The translations under genes were made by a program, and so were the position numbers. Shown piece after piece: positions 1 through 7,432 of a DNA stretch of 19,613 nucleotides. The stretch is from Candidatus Altarchaeota archaeon (lineage in GTDB: Archaea; Altiarchaeota; Altiarchaeia; IMC4; QMZM01), in assembly GCA_015523055.1 (NCBI GenBank), contig WALD01000013.1, forward strand, positions 1-19,613. The letters run 5' to 3'. The notes below the pieces were generated by a model that was not told where the DNA came from, ran no database searches, and was given only the letters and a program-made list of their open reading frames with translations. Within the stretch, counting starts at the first letter, position 1, and each line of letters opens with the position of its first letter.

Positions 1-143
1 AGATAAAGCTGCACGGCCTCTTTTAGGTTTTCTAATGCATCCTCTACCGTATCACCAGCACTTGCAACTCCCAATTCTGAGCATTTAGATACATAACCGA
101 CATCCTCCCTCCAGATTACTGCGGTAAATTTGTATTCCTCCAT
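1..143 (-). CDS. HicB-like antitoxin, C-terminus cut by window edge
   Basis: The minus-strand reading frame starts at ATG 143 and runs off the left edge, giving 47 residues beginning MEEYKFTAVIWREDVGYVSK. It fits the HicB/UPF0150 fold: a beta strand, a 'G-Y-V-x-x-C-x-E-L' segment, then 'G-D-T-V-E-D-A-L-E-N-L-K-E-A-V', the family's typical helix. HicB proteins normally neutralise a HicA mRNA interferase; solitary copies are also common. No hicA lies between this gene and rnz, so a partner, if present, would be left of the window. The gene lies 28 bp downstream of rnz on the same strand. Family assignment is from motif recognition; its pairing cannot be seen. Confidence 0.8.
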   Translation of the reverse strand, partial: MEEYKFTAVIWREDVGYVSKCSELGVASAGDTVEDALENLKEAVQLY

Positions 144-171
144 TGTGATTTAATATTAGATTGAATAAATA

Positions 172-1089
172 TTAACTCTCCAGATCATGCACCGGAATCT
201 TAACCCTCATGAAATCCTCGGCAATATAACTATCAGGGAATACCTCCCTTGCCTCCTCCTCCAGCGGCTTTGGATCCGGGTATCTCTGGCTGATATGGGT
301 GAGATAGAGCTTCTTCACCTCTGCTCTCTTAGCCAGCTCTGCCGCCTGCTTTACAGTTGCATGATCCGCCTTCTTCAGGCTTTCTATATCCTTATGGGAG
401 AATGTGCCGTCATGAATCAGGACATCAGCATTCCGGGCAAGCATCTCGACGGCCTTACAAATTCTCGTATCCCCGGAATAGACGACCCTCCTCCCTGGAA
501 TAGGTTTTGACAAAACATCCTCCGGAGAGAATTCTTTTCCATTGAATTCAACCACCCTGCCCCTCTGCAACCGGGAGAATAATCTGCCCTCAGGAATTCC
601 AAGAGCAAGTGCCTTTTCTTTCAGGAATTTTCTTTTTGAATTTTCCTCGAAACAGTAGGCGAGGCTGTTTGCAGTATGTTTGGTTCTTACGCAGGTAATT
701 TTATACCTATCACCTTTCAGCACCTCACCCTCATCAACCTCATGAATATTTAGTTTCAGGGAGTCAAGCTTGAATGTACCCATGGAGAGCATATGGTCTA
801 TCGTCTCTTTCAAACCCCTTGGCCCATATATATCAAGAGGGGGGACTCGTTCCATAAAATCCATACTCTGTATCATCCCACCCAGGCCCAGAAAATGATC
901 TGCATGCAGGTGGGTTATAAGGATATGCCCTATTTTCATGAAATTTATCCCGGCTATCCTCATCTGCCTCTGCGTTCCTTCCCCGCAGTCAAAGAGGAAG
1001 TATTCGTTCATGTAGTCCAGAAAGATTGCTGAGAGATTCCTTTTCTCGGTAGGAACGCAACCCGATGTCCCAAGAAAGACCAATTCCAT
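172..1089 (-). CDS. rnz: Ribonuclease Z (tRNase Z, short form)
   Basis: This is the zinc-dependent endonuclease that removes the 3' trailer of pre-tRNAs in the cytoplasm. The 305-residue protein has the metallo-beta-lactamase core of the short tRNase Z form. It has G-T-S-G near the N-terminus (residues 7-10) and the metal motif T-H-L-H-A-D-H (H60, H62, D64, H65). Further on are S-G-D-T-R, H-D-G-T-F, a conserved H-A-T-V-K-Q-A-A helix and a final L-T-H-I-S-x-R-Y. Length and motif order are normal for archaeal and bacterial short-form enzymes. It starts at ATG 1089 and is divergent from the HAD gene with only 39 bp between. Nothing looks damaged. Confidence 0.97.
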   Translation of the reverse strand: MELVFLGTSGCVPTEKRNLSAIFLDYMNEYFLFDCGEGTQRQMRIAGINFMKIGHILITHLHADHFLGLGGMIQSMDFMERVPPLDIYGPRGLKETIDHMLSMGTFKLDSLKLNIHEVDEGEVLKGDRYKITCVRTKHTANSLAYCFEENSKRKFLKEKALALGIPEGRLFSRLQRGRVVEFNGKEFSPEDVLSKPIPGRRVVYSGDTRICKAVEMLARNADVLIHDGTFSHKDIESLKKADHATVKQAAELAKRAEVKKLYLTHISQRYPDPKPLEEEAREVFPDSYIAEDFMRVKIPVHDLES

Positions 1090-1128
1090 GTTTTAGATTT
1101 ATGATTTAGTGTTTTAATTATTATCAAC
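1090..1128. promoter_or_regulatory. AT-rich divergent intergenic region
   Basis: Only 39 bp separate the start codons of rnz (minus) and the HAD gene (plus). The stretch is about four-fifths A/T. Any promoter elements must overlap it or the 5' ends of both genes. I see no convincing Shine-Dalgarno sequence for either, so leaderless transcripts are plausible. Confidence 0.35.
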
Positions 1129-2151
1129 ATGACATTAAGATTACCAAGAGTTCTTATCTGGGATGTGGACGGAGTAATCGTTTCTGTGGGAGACTCGTAC
1201 AGAAGAGCGATAGTGGATACTGTCCAGTGCTATTTCTCAGACCTGATTGGACTCAATCTCGATAAGAGGATGGTGGGGATAGATGATACCCAGAGGTTCA
1301 AACTGGCAGGGAAATTCAACAACGACTGGGAAGTGACCTATGCGATAATCCTCTCCTATCTCACAAAGATGATAGATAAGCAGGATTTAAACCGGATAGG
1401 GCTCGAACTTCCTGACAGGAGTTTCAGACAGAGGATGATAAAGCTGCAGAATCTCGGCAGGAATTATAACGGGAGCAGGATGAAACTTGACCTTGACGAC
1501 CTAACAAAGAGGATAAAGGAGAAGGGTGGGGGTCTCGAAAAAACGAAGGAGGTATTGCACGAGAAATTCGGCCAGAATCTCGAAATTGCATTAAAATTTC
1601 TCTTTGAGGAGATGATAAAAAATATCTTTCAGGAACTTTATCTCGGCGGGGATTTATACCGGGAGAAATACAGAAGATATACGGACTTTATATTTGCTTC
1701 GGGTTTCATCAGGGATGAAAAACCGATTGTAAAAAAGGAGACGATAGATAAGCTGAGTGATAGATATATTCTTGGCATTGCTACCGGAAGGGAGCGTTTT
1801 GAGGTCAAGTATACCCTCAAGAAACACAGAATAGATAAATTCTTTCCTGCTGAATTCATTGTAACCAGTGAGGATGTATCCGTCCCCAAACCGGCTCCGA
1901 ACCAGTTGCTGGAGTGCATGAGGAGAATCAGGAAGAGGTATGGGTTCACCAGGGAAGAAAAAGCAGCCTATATAGGCGACTCCGTTGATGATATCATCGC
2001 TGCAAAGCAGGCTGAATTCTACTCAATCGGATGCCTGTCTTCTACAGGAAATGAAGAGCAGAAGGAAGTGCTGAAAAAGGAATTCGAACGCCTTGGATGT
2101 GACCTGATACTTAATGATGCAAACGAACTCCTGGATTACACAGACGGATAA
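1129..2151 (+). CDS. HAD-superfamily phosphatase (HAD-IA, TIGR01548-like)
   Basis: The 340-residue protein carries all four HAD motifs. Motif I is W-D-V-D-G-V (nucleophile D12, acid/base D14), motif II is G-I-A-T-G-R (T219), motif III is K254 in V-P-K-P-A-P, and motif IV is Y-I-G-D-S-V-D-D (D284, D287/D288). It therefore likely hydrolyses a small phosphorylated metabolite in the cytoplasm. The N-N-D-W-E-V-T-Y segment at residues 64-71 resembles a signature of the TIGR01548 group, whose substrate is not established. The cap region (about 40-205) is long and helical, so the protein is larger than an ordinary phosphoglycolate phosphatase. The next gene starts 7 bp after its stop, so the two may share a transcript, although the products look functionally unrelated. 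Confidence 0.88.
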   Translation: MTLRLPRVLIWDVDGVIVSVGDSYRRAIVDTVQCYFSDLIGLNLDKRMVGIDDTQRFKLAGKFNNDWEVTYAIILSYLTKMIDKQDLNRIGLELPDRSFRQRMIKLQNLGRNYNGSRMKLDLDDLTKRIKEKGGGLEKTKEVLHEKFGQNLEIALKFLFEEMIKNIFQELYLGGDLYREKYRRYTDFIFASGFIRDEKPIVKKETIDKLSDRYILGIATGRERFEVKYTLKKHRIDKFFPAEFIVTSEDVSVPKPAPNQLLECMRRIRKRYGFTREEKAAYIGDSVDDIIAAKQAEFYSIGCLSSTGNEEQKEVLKKEFERLGCDLILNDANELLDYTDG

Positions 2152-2158
2152 TAAAAAT

Positions 2159-3454
2159 ATGGAATTCAAACCAGAAAAACGGATAGAAACATGGTCAGGA
2201 GGGGAAACCCTCAGAACAGACGCTGGAATTCTAAAGGAATTCCGCCACATTCTCATAGTAGTGCTGCTGATGGGAATTCTCGCAGCCAACATAGCCACAG
2301 CCAATAACTATATCCAGTCAGTAAGCCACGAGATAGTGGGTGATGATGAGATAAAGATAACTGTTATTATTAAAAACCCTGACGAGGAGGTTCATTACTT
2401 CCGGGTTAAGCTGGTCAGGGCCAGTGATGGAAAGGTGATTGCATATAAGACAGGCAGTGAGGATGGTGAGCTGGAGATAGGGCCGTGGTATGAGGGTTTT
2501 CCGGTGGGTGTTGAGGAGACAGGGATTAAGATACTGCCCGGAAAAACATATACAACAACCTTTTCGAGCAACTGGAACCCTTGGGATATAAACACGCTGG
2601 AGGGTGCGTATGCGATCCGGCTGGAGGAGAAAGATCTTGGCGTTGTTGACCAGACGGATATAATAAATGTGGTTCCTCCGGGCGGCCCTGTTGCCTGTTC
2701 ATGCAACTGTCACGGGACACTAATAGAATCCCCGGTTGGTGAGGAGGAGTATGGAAACTGTCCTGAACTCTGCAGTAAGCAGTGTGCCGGCTTCGCTGAC
2801 TGCAGAGCGGATTGCGCCAATTGTTGCCGTGATTACTGTCAGGGTGCAGGCCTTCCAGCCGAGGGCATAGATGCCTGTAAGAAGGCGTGTGAGGATACAT
2901 GCAGGTTCAACAGCACTACCTATGGGCTCATTGACGCTGTTAGAACTATAGCACTCGCAATCGCAGCACTCGCAATCGCAGTGTTTGGCCTGAAATTCCT
3001 TATCTCCGAGGACATTGAGTCAAGGCAGGAGGCAAAAAGATACCTTATGTATATCATATCTGCCCTGATTCTCCTTGGGATTGCACAGGGTCTGGTTGGA
3101 CTATTCTACAAGCCACCTGCTCTGCCGACCGCTCCGCCAATGCCGACCACGAATATTCATATAGCGGAGATTGGAAACGCTGTTGTAAGTTGCTGGGACA
3201 ACAGTGGCGGGCAAAACAGGGTCTGCAAGAAGATAGATGTCTCCGGATGGCAGACCTATACAGTAACAGAGGACGATGTAAGGAGATATCTGGACAGCAT
3301 AGGCAGAGATGATGTAAAGGATAGAATGAACTGGAAGATTAGTGCTAACATAGACAGGACCCTGGGCGGGAAGGTCTGCATAAGATATGACACCTCCTTT
3401 ATTAATGAGGTCTTTGTTGTGAAGGAGGACCAGGACGCCCTCTGCTCCCGGTAA
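2159..3454 (+). CDS. Secreted/membrane protein: beta-sandwich, Cys-rich region, one VirB2-like module
   Basis: I place the start at ATG 2159 (431 residues), not the upstream in-frame ATG 2114. From 2159 the N-terminus (MEFKPEKRI...) matches that of the 10541 gene (MRFRPEKRI...), and the signal-anchor A-G-I-L-K-E-F-R-H-I-L is shared. Order of parts: signal peptide (about 24-48), beta-sandwich-like domain (about 50-172, with V-S-H-E-I-V-G-D-D-E-I), Cys-rich domain (180-248, 15 Cys), one two-helix TrbC/VirB2-like module (about 257-317, loop I-S-E-D-I-E-S-R-Q-E-A-K), a Pro-rich linker, and a C-terminal domain with four Cys. The beta-sandwich is homologous to the C-terminus of the 543-residue protein. 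The Cys-rich-plus-module core is homologous to the next gene. Function is unknown; it is probably a surface component of the same assembly. Confidence 0.85.
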   Translation: MEFKPEKRIETWSGGETLRTDAGILKEFRHILIVVLLMGILAANIATANNYIQSVSHEIVGDDEIKITVIIKNPDEEVHYFRVKLVRASDGKVIAYKTGSEDGELEIGPWYEGFPVGVEETGIKILPGKTYTTTFSSNWNPWDINTLEGAYAIRLEEKDLGVVDQTDIINVVPPGGPVACSCNCHGTLIESPVGEEEYGNCPELCSKQCAGFADCRADCANCCRDYCQGAGLPAEGIDACKKACEDTCRFNSTTYGLIDAVRTIALAIAALAIAVFGLKFLISEDIESRQEAKRYLMYIISALILLGIAQGLVGLFYKPPALPTAPPMPTTNIHIAEIGNAVVSCWDNSGGQNRVCKKIDVSGWQTYTVTEDDVRRYLDSIGRDDVKDRMNWKISANIDRTLGGKVCIRYDTSFINEVFVVKEDQDALCSR

Positions 3455-3490
3455 GAGCGGCAGAATTCACCACCGAATTTCCAGGTAGTC

Positions 3491-3497
3491 TATTTAA
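3491..3497 (+). promoter_or_regulatory. TATA-like box upstream of the 3522 gene
   Basis: TATTTAA is centred about 28 bp before ATG 3522 in a 67-bp intergenic gap. That spacing would place transcription initiation at or next to the start codon, as in leaderless archaeal genes. No Shine-Dalgarno sequence is visible before the ATG. Confidence 0.4.
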
Positions 3498-3521
3498 CCC
3501 AGAATTCCCCCTGATTTAATA

Positions 3522-4799
3522 ATGGAAACCAGATTACCGGATAAAGGAATTTACCTGCTCTCGATTATACTGCTGGTTGTCTCTCTGGCTACGGTGAGTG
3601 CCGATAACGGGCCGGTAAAATGCATCTGCAAGTGCAATGGCAAAATCATCCATGCTATCGGCTATAGCGACTCACAGTGTGCCTCCAACTGCGGTGCAAT
3701 CTGCGGCGGCTCCACCCGTCTTGCAGGCGACTGCGATACAAGATGCACAGACGATTACTGTGAGAATAATGATGTTATGGACTGCAGCTCTACAGGGGAG
3801 AGCAGCGCCTGTAAATCCGGCTGCGAATCCTCCTGCAGGAAGGCGTGCAGGAACAACAGTTCTACCTACAACCTGATATCAGCCCTGCAATATCTGCTGC
3901 TTGCAATCGCCGCAGTAATTCTCGCAGGATGCGGGTTAAGATTCATAACCTCTGATGAGGCCGAGCAGAGAGACGAGGCCAAGAAATGCATTCTCTTCAT
4001 CATAATGATCCTCATCCTTTTAGGAATCGCAAAACCGCTGGTTTATGAATTCTACAGGATTGGGGGCGTTACTGACAGCTCTGCACCCCCTGTTGCAGAT
4101 AACACAGCAGATATCACAGGGGATTTCAGGATGGAATTCATACCCCTGAGCGCTGGTGGGAATTACGGCTGGTTGTGCGACAATGGCTGCACTTCATGCA
4201 ATCCCGGGGACTCCTGCGGTACTGGAACATGTGATGACATCAGGAATTACTGCTGCGAGACCAGCGATTTCGGCAGCTTCCCGGTTGTGAAGGGCTTTGA
4301 TTATGGTACCTGCGGAGGACTGACTGAATCTGGCGATGGATACTGCAGTATATGCTTTGGCGGCTGTGAGAATGTAGGGGACGGAGGTTCATGCGGCGAT
4401 GAAACCTGTACTGCCGATGAGCCGTACTGCTGCCATAACGAGAACGGTGAGGGTTCGTCTTTCTGTAAGCCAAAAGGATACGACTGCGGCTGCTGTGGCG
4501 GTCTGGAGAAAGGAAAATCATGTATAAGAAAGCTTACCGGCAGAGTGACCAATAACGGAGAAGAAAGCGTCCAATCCCCTGTCACCTTCTGGGTGGATGA
4601 GAATTGCGGAGGAACAATAAACGAGGATGAAGTTCATGAGATATCGCCATTCTGTCGCGAATATTATACTGGAGAGTATGACCCCGTTGCTGGAATAAGA
4701 TTAGCTCCAGGAGAGAGTAAAACAGTAAGTTGCAGTAGTGGAGGTTTCTGGCCACCGGAGGATGCAGGGGTGCAGTGCTGGAGGGTTGGCATTGAGTAA
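3522..4799 (+). CDS. Secreted Cys-rich protein with one VirB2-like module
   Basis: The 425-residue protein is a paralogue of the core of the preceding gene. A signal peptide (residues 8-27) is followed by a Cys-rich domain (34-109) that lines up with residues 180-248 of the neighbour (C-x-C-x-C at the start, a C-x3-C-x3-C pattern at the end, then N-S-S-T-Y). Next comes one two-helix module (about 117-178) whose loop is I-T-S-D-E-A-E-Q-R-D-E-A-K. The C-terminal half holds two tandem knottin-like Cys repeats (about 219-269 and 281-328), each with S-C-G-x2-T-C then Y-C-C and ending in a C-G-G-L. A final domain (about 334-425) contains G-I-R-L-A-P-G-E-S-K-T-V and resembles the beta-sandwich of the 2159 product. 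With more than 35 cysteines it must be disulfide-stabilised outside the membrane. Specific function is not recognised. Confidence 0.85.
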   Translation: METRLPDKGIYLLSIILLVVSLATVSADNGPVKCICKCNGKIIHAIGYSDSQCASNCGAICGGSTRLAGDCDTRCTDDYCENNDVMDCSSTGESSACKSGCESSCRKACRNNSSTYNLISALQYLLLAIAAVILAGCGLRFITSDEAEQRDEAKKCILFIIMILILLGIAKPLVYEFYRIGGVTDSSAPPVADNTADITGDFRMEFIPLSAGGNYGWLCDNGCTSCNPGDSCGTGTCDDIRNYCCETSDFGSFPVVKGFDYGTCGGLTESGDGYCSICFGGCENVGDGGSCGDETCTADEPYCCHNENGEGSSFCKPKGYDCGCCGGLEKGKSCIRKLTGRVTNNGEESVQSPVTFWVDENCGGTINEDEVHEISPFCREYYTGEYDPVAGIRLAPGESKTVSCSSGGFWPPEDAGVQCWRVGIE

Positions 4800-4829
4800 T
4801 AAAAGATCATTGATAAATAACTAAAGACG

Positions 4830-5714
4830 ATGAACAACAAAAAAGTATGGTTTGTCGGAATAGCAATCATAATCTTATGCTCCACCGTGTGGGCTCCAAC
4901 GATATTGGATGAAGGCTCATACGGCGGCAGTGGATCCGGGGCATGCATTCCACAATCGGCTAAACTGGGATGTACGACCAACATAGATAAGCACGCAAAA
5001 CCCTATGGTTATACAGACATGGCTCCTGAGGATTATTACGGGGTAGCCTGCGAGGGTAAAACAAGGAACCTGGCAGATAGTTGTATCAAAGCTTACGGAA
5101 AAGCTACTGAAAGAGCAAACTGTCTGATCAGATGGGCGACTGAGAGGTTCCCCAAGGTATATGATAGTACTTTCAGTGACAGTGACACGGAAGAAGATGC
5201 TTATAAATCCTGTTGGTGTGTTGGGAGAAGAACAATATCCCTTGGTGACGGGTGGAAAACCCGTCTTGCTCCACGTGATGTTATAGCCTGTGCTGAAACC
5301 GGGACTTACCCTGATGACTGTGAGGGATGTGATAAATGCAAGGGATGCGGAGTATGCGTTGATTTTGCAACAACGCTCTACACAATGCTAATGACCTGCG
5401 GCTCAGAATGTGGCATATCCAACGATAATCTTTACCTGGCGTTAGGTTTTGTGGGTAAGGACGGGAAAGTTGCTGGTGCTCATGTATGGTTGCTTTATAA
5501 TCACCCGGATACAGGGTGGGTAGTTGTTGACCCTACAATGTCTGAGCATAGCGGAGAGAAGATAACCGAATATCCCTGCATAACCTTTAGATTATATAAT
5601 CTTAATGGTTATATCGGTTCGAAAACACCGGACAATGCTGTAAATCATGAAATGTGCAGTGGTTATGGAATTGATTTATATCCCTCCTGGTGGCAATGGG
5701 TGGAATCGTTTTAA
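4830..5714 (+). CDS. Secreted transglutaminase-like (papain-fold) enzyme
   Basis: The 294-residue protein has an N-terminal hydrophobic signal (residues 6-22) and a domain with the transglutaminase/papain-fold order of catalytic residues. These are a nucleophile in G-C-G-V-C-V-D-F-A-T (C176 best fits), a histidine in A-G-A-H-V-W (H218) and an aspartate in V-V-V-D-P-T (D234). The family hydrolyses amide bonds or transfers acyl groups between Gln/Asn and amines. This copy is unusual in its many extra cysteines, for example C-x2-C-x2-C-x2-C just before the nucleophile (C164, C167, C170, C173), suggesting an oxidised extracellular protein. It sits inside the VirB2-like cluster, so cutting or cross-linking those surface chains is an attractive but unproven role. 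Its 3' end is partly duplicated just downstream. Confidence 0.78.
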   Translation: MNNKKVWFVGIAIIILCSTVWAPTILDEGSYGGSGSGACIPQSAKLGCTTNIDKHAKPYGYTDMAPEDYYGVACEGKTRNLADSCIKAYGKATERANCLIRWATERFPKVYDSTFSDSDTEEDAYKSCWCVGRRTISLGDGWKTRLAPRDVIACAETGTYPDDCEGCDKCKGCGVCVDFATTLYTMLMTCGSECGISNDNLYLALGFVGKDGKVAGAHVWLLYNHPDTGWVVVDPTMSEHSGEKITEYPCITFRLYNLNGYIGSKTPDNAVNHEMCSGYGIDLYPSWWQWVESF

Positions 5715-5751
5715 ACCATGAAATGTGTAGTGGTTATGAAATTGTTTTGCA
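5641..5751 (+). repeat. Partial duplication of the transglutaminase-like gene's 3' end
   Basis: About 40 bp at 5641-5680 recur at 5712-5751 with about six differences, an offset of 71 bp. The first copy codes N-H-E-M-C-S-G-Y-G-I near the protein's C-terminus. The second lies after the stop codon but still reads N-H-E-M-C-S-G-Y-E-I-V-L-H-M-G before a stop in its own frame. It looks like the remnant of a tandem duplication or a recombined gene tail. It also creates a spurious upstream ATG (5718) for the next gene. Confidence 0.75.
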
Positions 5752-5801
5752 CATGGGATAATGATAATGATAATGCTTCCGGGAAACATAAATCAAAGAC
5801 A

Positions 5802-6713
5802 ATGAAAAAACTGTCAATCATGGTATTAATCCTTCTGACCGGTGCGATCGCGTCCGCAGAAATCAATATTGAGAAATACTTCAACGACAGCGACGGAAGA
5901 ATAGACATAAATATCCAGAGCACCAACAGGATTACGAATGCTACTGTTATTGATTCAATCCCCTTCAGTTTTTCAGCTGAGAACATATCCGGCAATGGAG
6001 CCCTTAAAAAAAGTGGGATTCTTAGCTTTATAGAGTGGAATATCAGCCTTGAAGGGGAAACCACTCTGAGCTATCTACCAGAAAAGATCATGGACTTTGA
6101 TGGCGGGATAACCCTCCTCCCGCCGCGACTCTTTCTTGCGGATGGTGGCGTAATCTATGGGAACGGAGTGAATCTAACCCCGGAGGATGTTGAAAAGGTA
6201 AGAAACAGAGTATGCAAACTTGATGGGTTCTGTGCCTACCCTAACGAGAACCATCTCAACTGCCCGGGAGACTGCCCGTCGGGAGGATGGGACGGGAAAT
6301 GTGATGGGTTGGCAGATAATGTCTGCGACCCGGACTGTGTGAGGTTCCGGATGAGAGGCAATGACCCTGACTGCACCACAACCACCCTGGCAAAGACACT
6401 GCCAACCACCCCGGCAGCGGCCCGACCGGCAGCAATCCCGACACCCCCAGTAGATCGGGAAGAAAAGCGGAATCCGAATGGCTATCTCCCATACATTATA
6501 GGGGCAATCGTACTGGTGGCAATCATCCTCGTAGCCGTCAGGAGCAACCGACTGAGGAGAATAAAGGAAAGGGAAAGGGAGGAGGAGAAGAGACTAAGGA
6601 AATGGACAGAAGACCAGCTCAGGAACGGCGAGGACCCGGAGCTTCTAAAGAAAGCCCTCAAAAAACAGAATTCTGACCCTGCAATGGTGGATGAGATTAT
6701 GGAAAGGTTATAA
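5802..6713 (+). CDS. Single-pass membrane protein, extracellular N-terminus, Cys/Asp-rich motif
   Basis: I choose ATG 5802 (303 residues) because a clean signal peptide (MKKLSIMVLILLTGAIASA) begins there; the upstream ATG 5718 lies in duplicated DNA. The secreted region has three N-x-S/T sites (N46, N61, N80). It is followed by a Cys-Asp-rich segment (about 138-191: D-G-K-C-D-G-L-A-D-N-V-C-D-P-D-C) that looks like a metal-binding surface motif. A Thr/Ala/Pro-rich stalk (192-216), one transmembrane helix (about 228-246) and a highly charged cytoplasmic tail (249-303) complete it. The tail ends in a short helical hairpin, a common finish for archaeal surface proteins. It could anchor or monitor the surface assembly next door. 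No known family is assigned. Confidence 0.8.
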   Translation: MKKLSIMVLILLTGAIASAEINIEKYFNDSDGRIDINIQSTNRITNATVIDSIPFSFSAENISGNGALKKSGILSFIEWNISLEGETTLSYLPEKIMDFDGGITLLPPRLFLADGGVIYGNGVNLTPEDVEKVRNRVCKLDGFCAYPNENHLNCPGDCPSGGWDGKCDGLADNVCDPDCVRFRMRGNDPDCTTTTLAKTLPTTPAAARPAAIPTPPVDREEKRNPNGYLPYIIGAIVLVAIILVAVRSNRLRRIKEREREEEKRLRKWTEDQLRNGEDPELLKKALKKQNSDPAMVDEIMERL

Positions 6714-6728
6714 TCCCCCAGGTGTTGC

Positions 6729-6744
6729 TTTATATATTATATAA
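6729..6744 (+). promoter_or_regulatory. Strong archaeal TATA box
   Basis: TTTATATATTATATAA is the clearest TATA element in the window. Its centre is about 31 bp before an ATG at 6767, the spacing of a leaderless transcript. The only thing under it is a short open frame, so it either drives a lost gene, an RNA, or the vapBC pair about 440 bp downstream. Confidence 0.55.
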
Positions 6745-6766
6745 CCTAAAAGAAACTAATGGATAA

Positions 6767-6886
6767 ATGATGAAATCCTCACGCTTCGTAAATGAAAAGA
6801 TCGCCATCGTTTTGTTCGTTTCTCCCTCACCCCTACCTATTCAGGATTCTCCTTCATGTAGAGGAAAGATTAGAATTAATCATTAG
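6767..6886 (+). pseudogene. 39-codon ORF under a strong TATA box, possible gene remnant
   Basis: The frame begins MMKSSRFVNEKIAIVLFVS, which looks like the start of a signal peptide, then loses hydrophobic or domain character and stops at TAG 6884-6886. Position relative to the TATA box supports it being the original start of a gene. The rest may have been lost when the downstream repeats and vapBC arrived. It could equally be a chance frame. Confidence 0.25.
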
Positions 6887-6931
6887 AATAACAACTAATC
6901 TCCTGGCTCTAACAGATCATAGCATCAGAAT

Positions 6932-6963
6932 CCAACCGATGGAATTCAACTCTGAGAATTCAG
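6932..6963 (+). repeat. Direct repeat, left copy (leader-like)
   Basis: This 32-bp stretch, containing ATGGAATTCAACTCTGAGAA, recurs at 7936-7966 with one substitution and one single-base gap. The two copies bracket vapBC, about 1 kb apart. The ATG-GAATTC-AA opening is the same as at the start of the 2159 gene. Confidence 0.8.
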
Positions 6964-7042
6964 ACGGGGGAATTCTCGCGATGCAGGATTTAGCTCTCCA
7001 ATCCAAAACACTAAGGGTGAAAACAAAAAGCAAGGAACCACG

Positions 7043-7062
7043 AGATTACACAAGATTACACA
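7043..7062 (+). repeat. Perfect 10-bp tandem repeat
   Basis: AGATTACACA occurs twice in a row. Similar 'ccacgagattacacaagatt' strings occur as dispersed intergenic repeats in many genomes, so it may be part of a wider dispersed element. Only this one copy is in the window. Confidence 0.7.
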
Positions 7063-7082
7063 GAAACTCTTGTGGAAAAATG

Positions 7083-7099
7083 ACGCTGCGAAGCAGCGT
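7083..7099 (+). other. Hairpin (7-bp stem, GAA loop)
   Basis: ACGCTGC and GCAGCGT are perfect inverted repeats separated by GAA. The hairpin lies about 90 bp before vapB and is followed at once by a second one. It could terminate transcription from the TATA box at 6729, act as a regulatory structure, or be an element end. Confidence 0.6.
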
Positions 7100-7103
7100 A
7101 ATT

Positions 7104-7134
7104 TATTGCGACGGAGGAATGTGACGTCGCAATA
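7104..7134 (+). other. Hairpin (9-bp stem, 13-nt loop)
   Basis: TATTGCGAC (7104-7112) pairs perfectly with GTCGCAATA (7126-7134). The loop contains GGAGG. Together with the preceding hairpin it forms a 52-bp structured block upstream of vapBC. Confidence 0.6.
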
Positions 7135-7189
7135 TCTGTGAAAATCTGGTGGTTACAAAGGAAAGATATACCTTATAATACGATGAAAA

Positions 7190-7432
7190 ATGGAACCAAT
7201 ATTTGAGAGAATAAAGCCGGGAGGGGAGATAGAACTCCCCAAGGAGATAATGAAGTCCCTCCATCTGAGGGTAGGGGAGGAGGTTGAGCTGAGGGTTAGA
7301 GACAAAGAGGTTTTGATCAGGACAGGCAAAAGCATAGTTGACAAGATAACGGGGGCTATAGAGATAGACCCTGAGATAGGCAGAAGGATAATAGAAGATG
7401 AAGAAATCGAAGCCCAGATGTTTGAAGATTGA
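7190..7432 (+). CDS. AbrB/SpoVT-type antitoxin (VapB-like)
   Basis: The 80-residue protein starts with the swapped-hairpin AbrB/MazE-type DNA-binding fold: I-K-P-G-G-E-I-E-L-P-K-E-I, then L-R-V-G-E-E-V-E-L-R-V then V-L-I-R-T. The acidic C-terminus (about 56-80) is the usual region that binds the toxin. It should neutralise the PIN toxin encoded next and repress the pair's own promoter. The toxin frame overlaps its 3' end by 35 bp, supporting translational coupling. ATG 7190 is chosen because ATG 7183 is out of frame; no Shine-Dalgarno sequence is visible. Confidence 0.88.
   Translation: MEPIFERIKPGGEIELPKEIMKSLHLRVGEEVELRVRDKEVLIRTGKSIVDKITGAIEIDPEIGRRIIEDEEIEAQMFED

Larger units (their letters stand above)
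6714..7189. other. Repeat-rich 476-bp non-coding region
   Basis: I see no convincing complete gene here. It holds a strong TATA box with a 39-codon open frame beneath it, one of two direct repeats resembling the leaders of the pilin-like genes, a perfect 10-bp tandem repeat and two hairpins just before vapB. A longer frame from 6792 to 7124 runs through the repeats and has no protein-like character. The mix of elements suggests past insertion or recombination. Confidence 0.6.

Noticed and set aside
2114..2158. Upstream ATG extending the 2159 gene by 15 residues into the HAD gene
   Set aside because: The extension overlaps the HAD coding end, and the paralogue at 10541 begins exactly at the position matching ATG 2159.
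5718..5801. Upstream ATG extending the 5802 gene by 28 residues
   Set aside because: The extra residues come from duplicated DNA of the previous gene, and a typical signal peptide starts only at 5802.
6792..7124. 110-codon plus-strand frame in the non-coding stretch
   Set aside because: It runs through the direct repeat, the 10-bp tandem repeat and a hairpin, and its composition is not protein-like. The TATA box points instead to the ATG at 6767.
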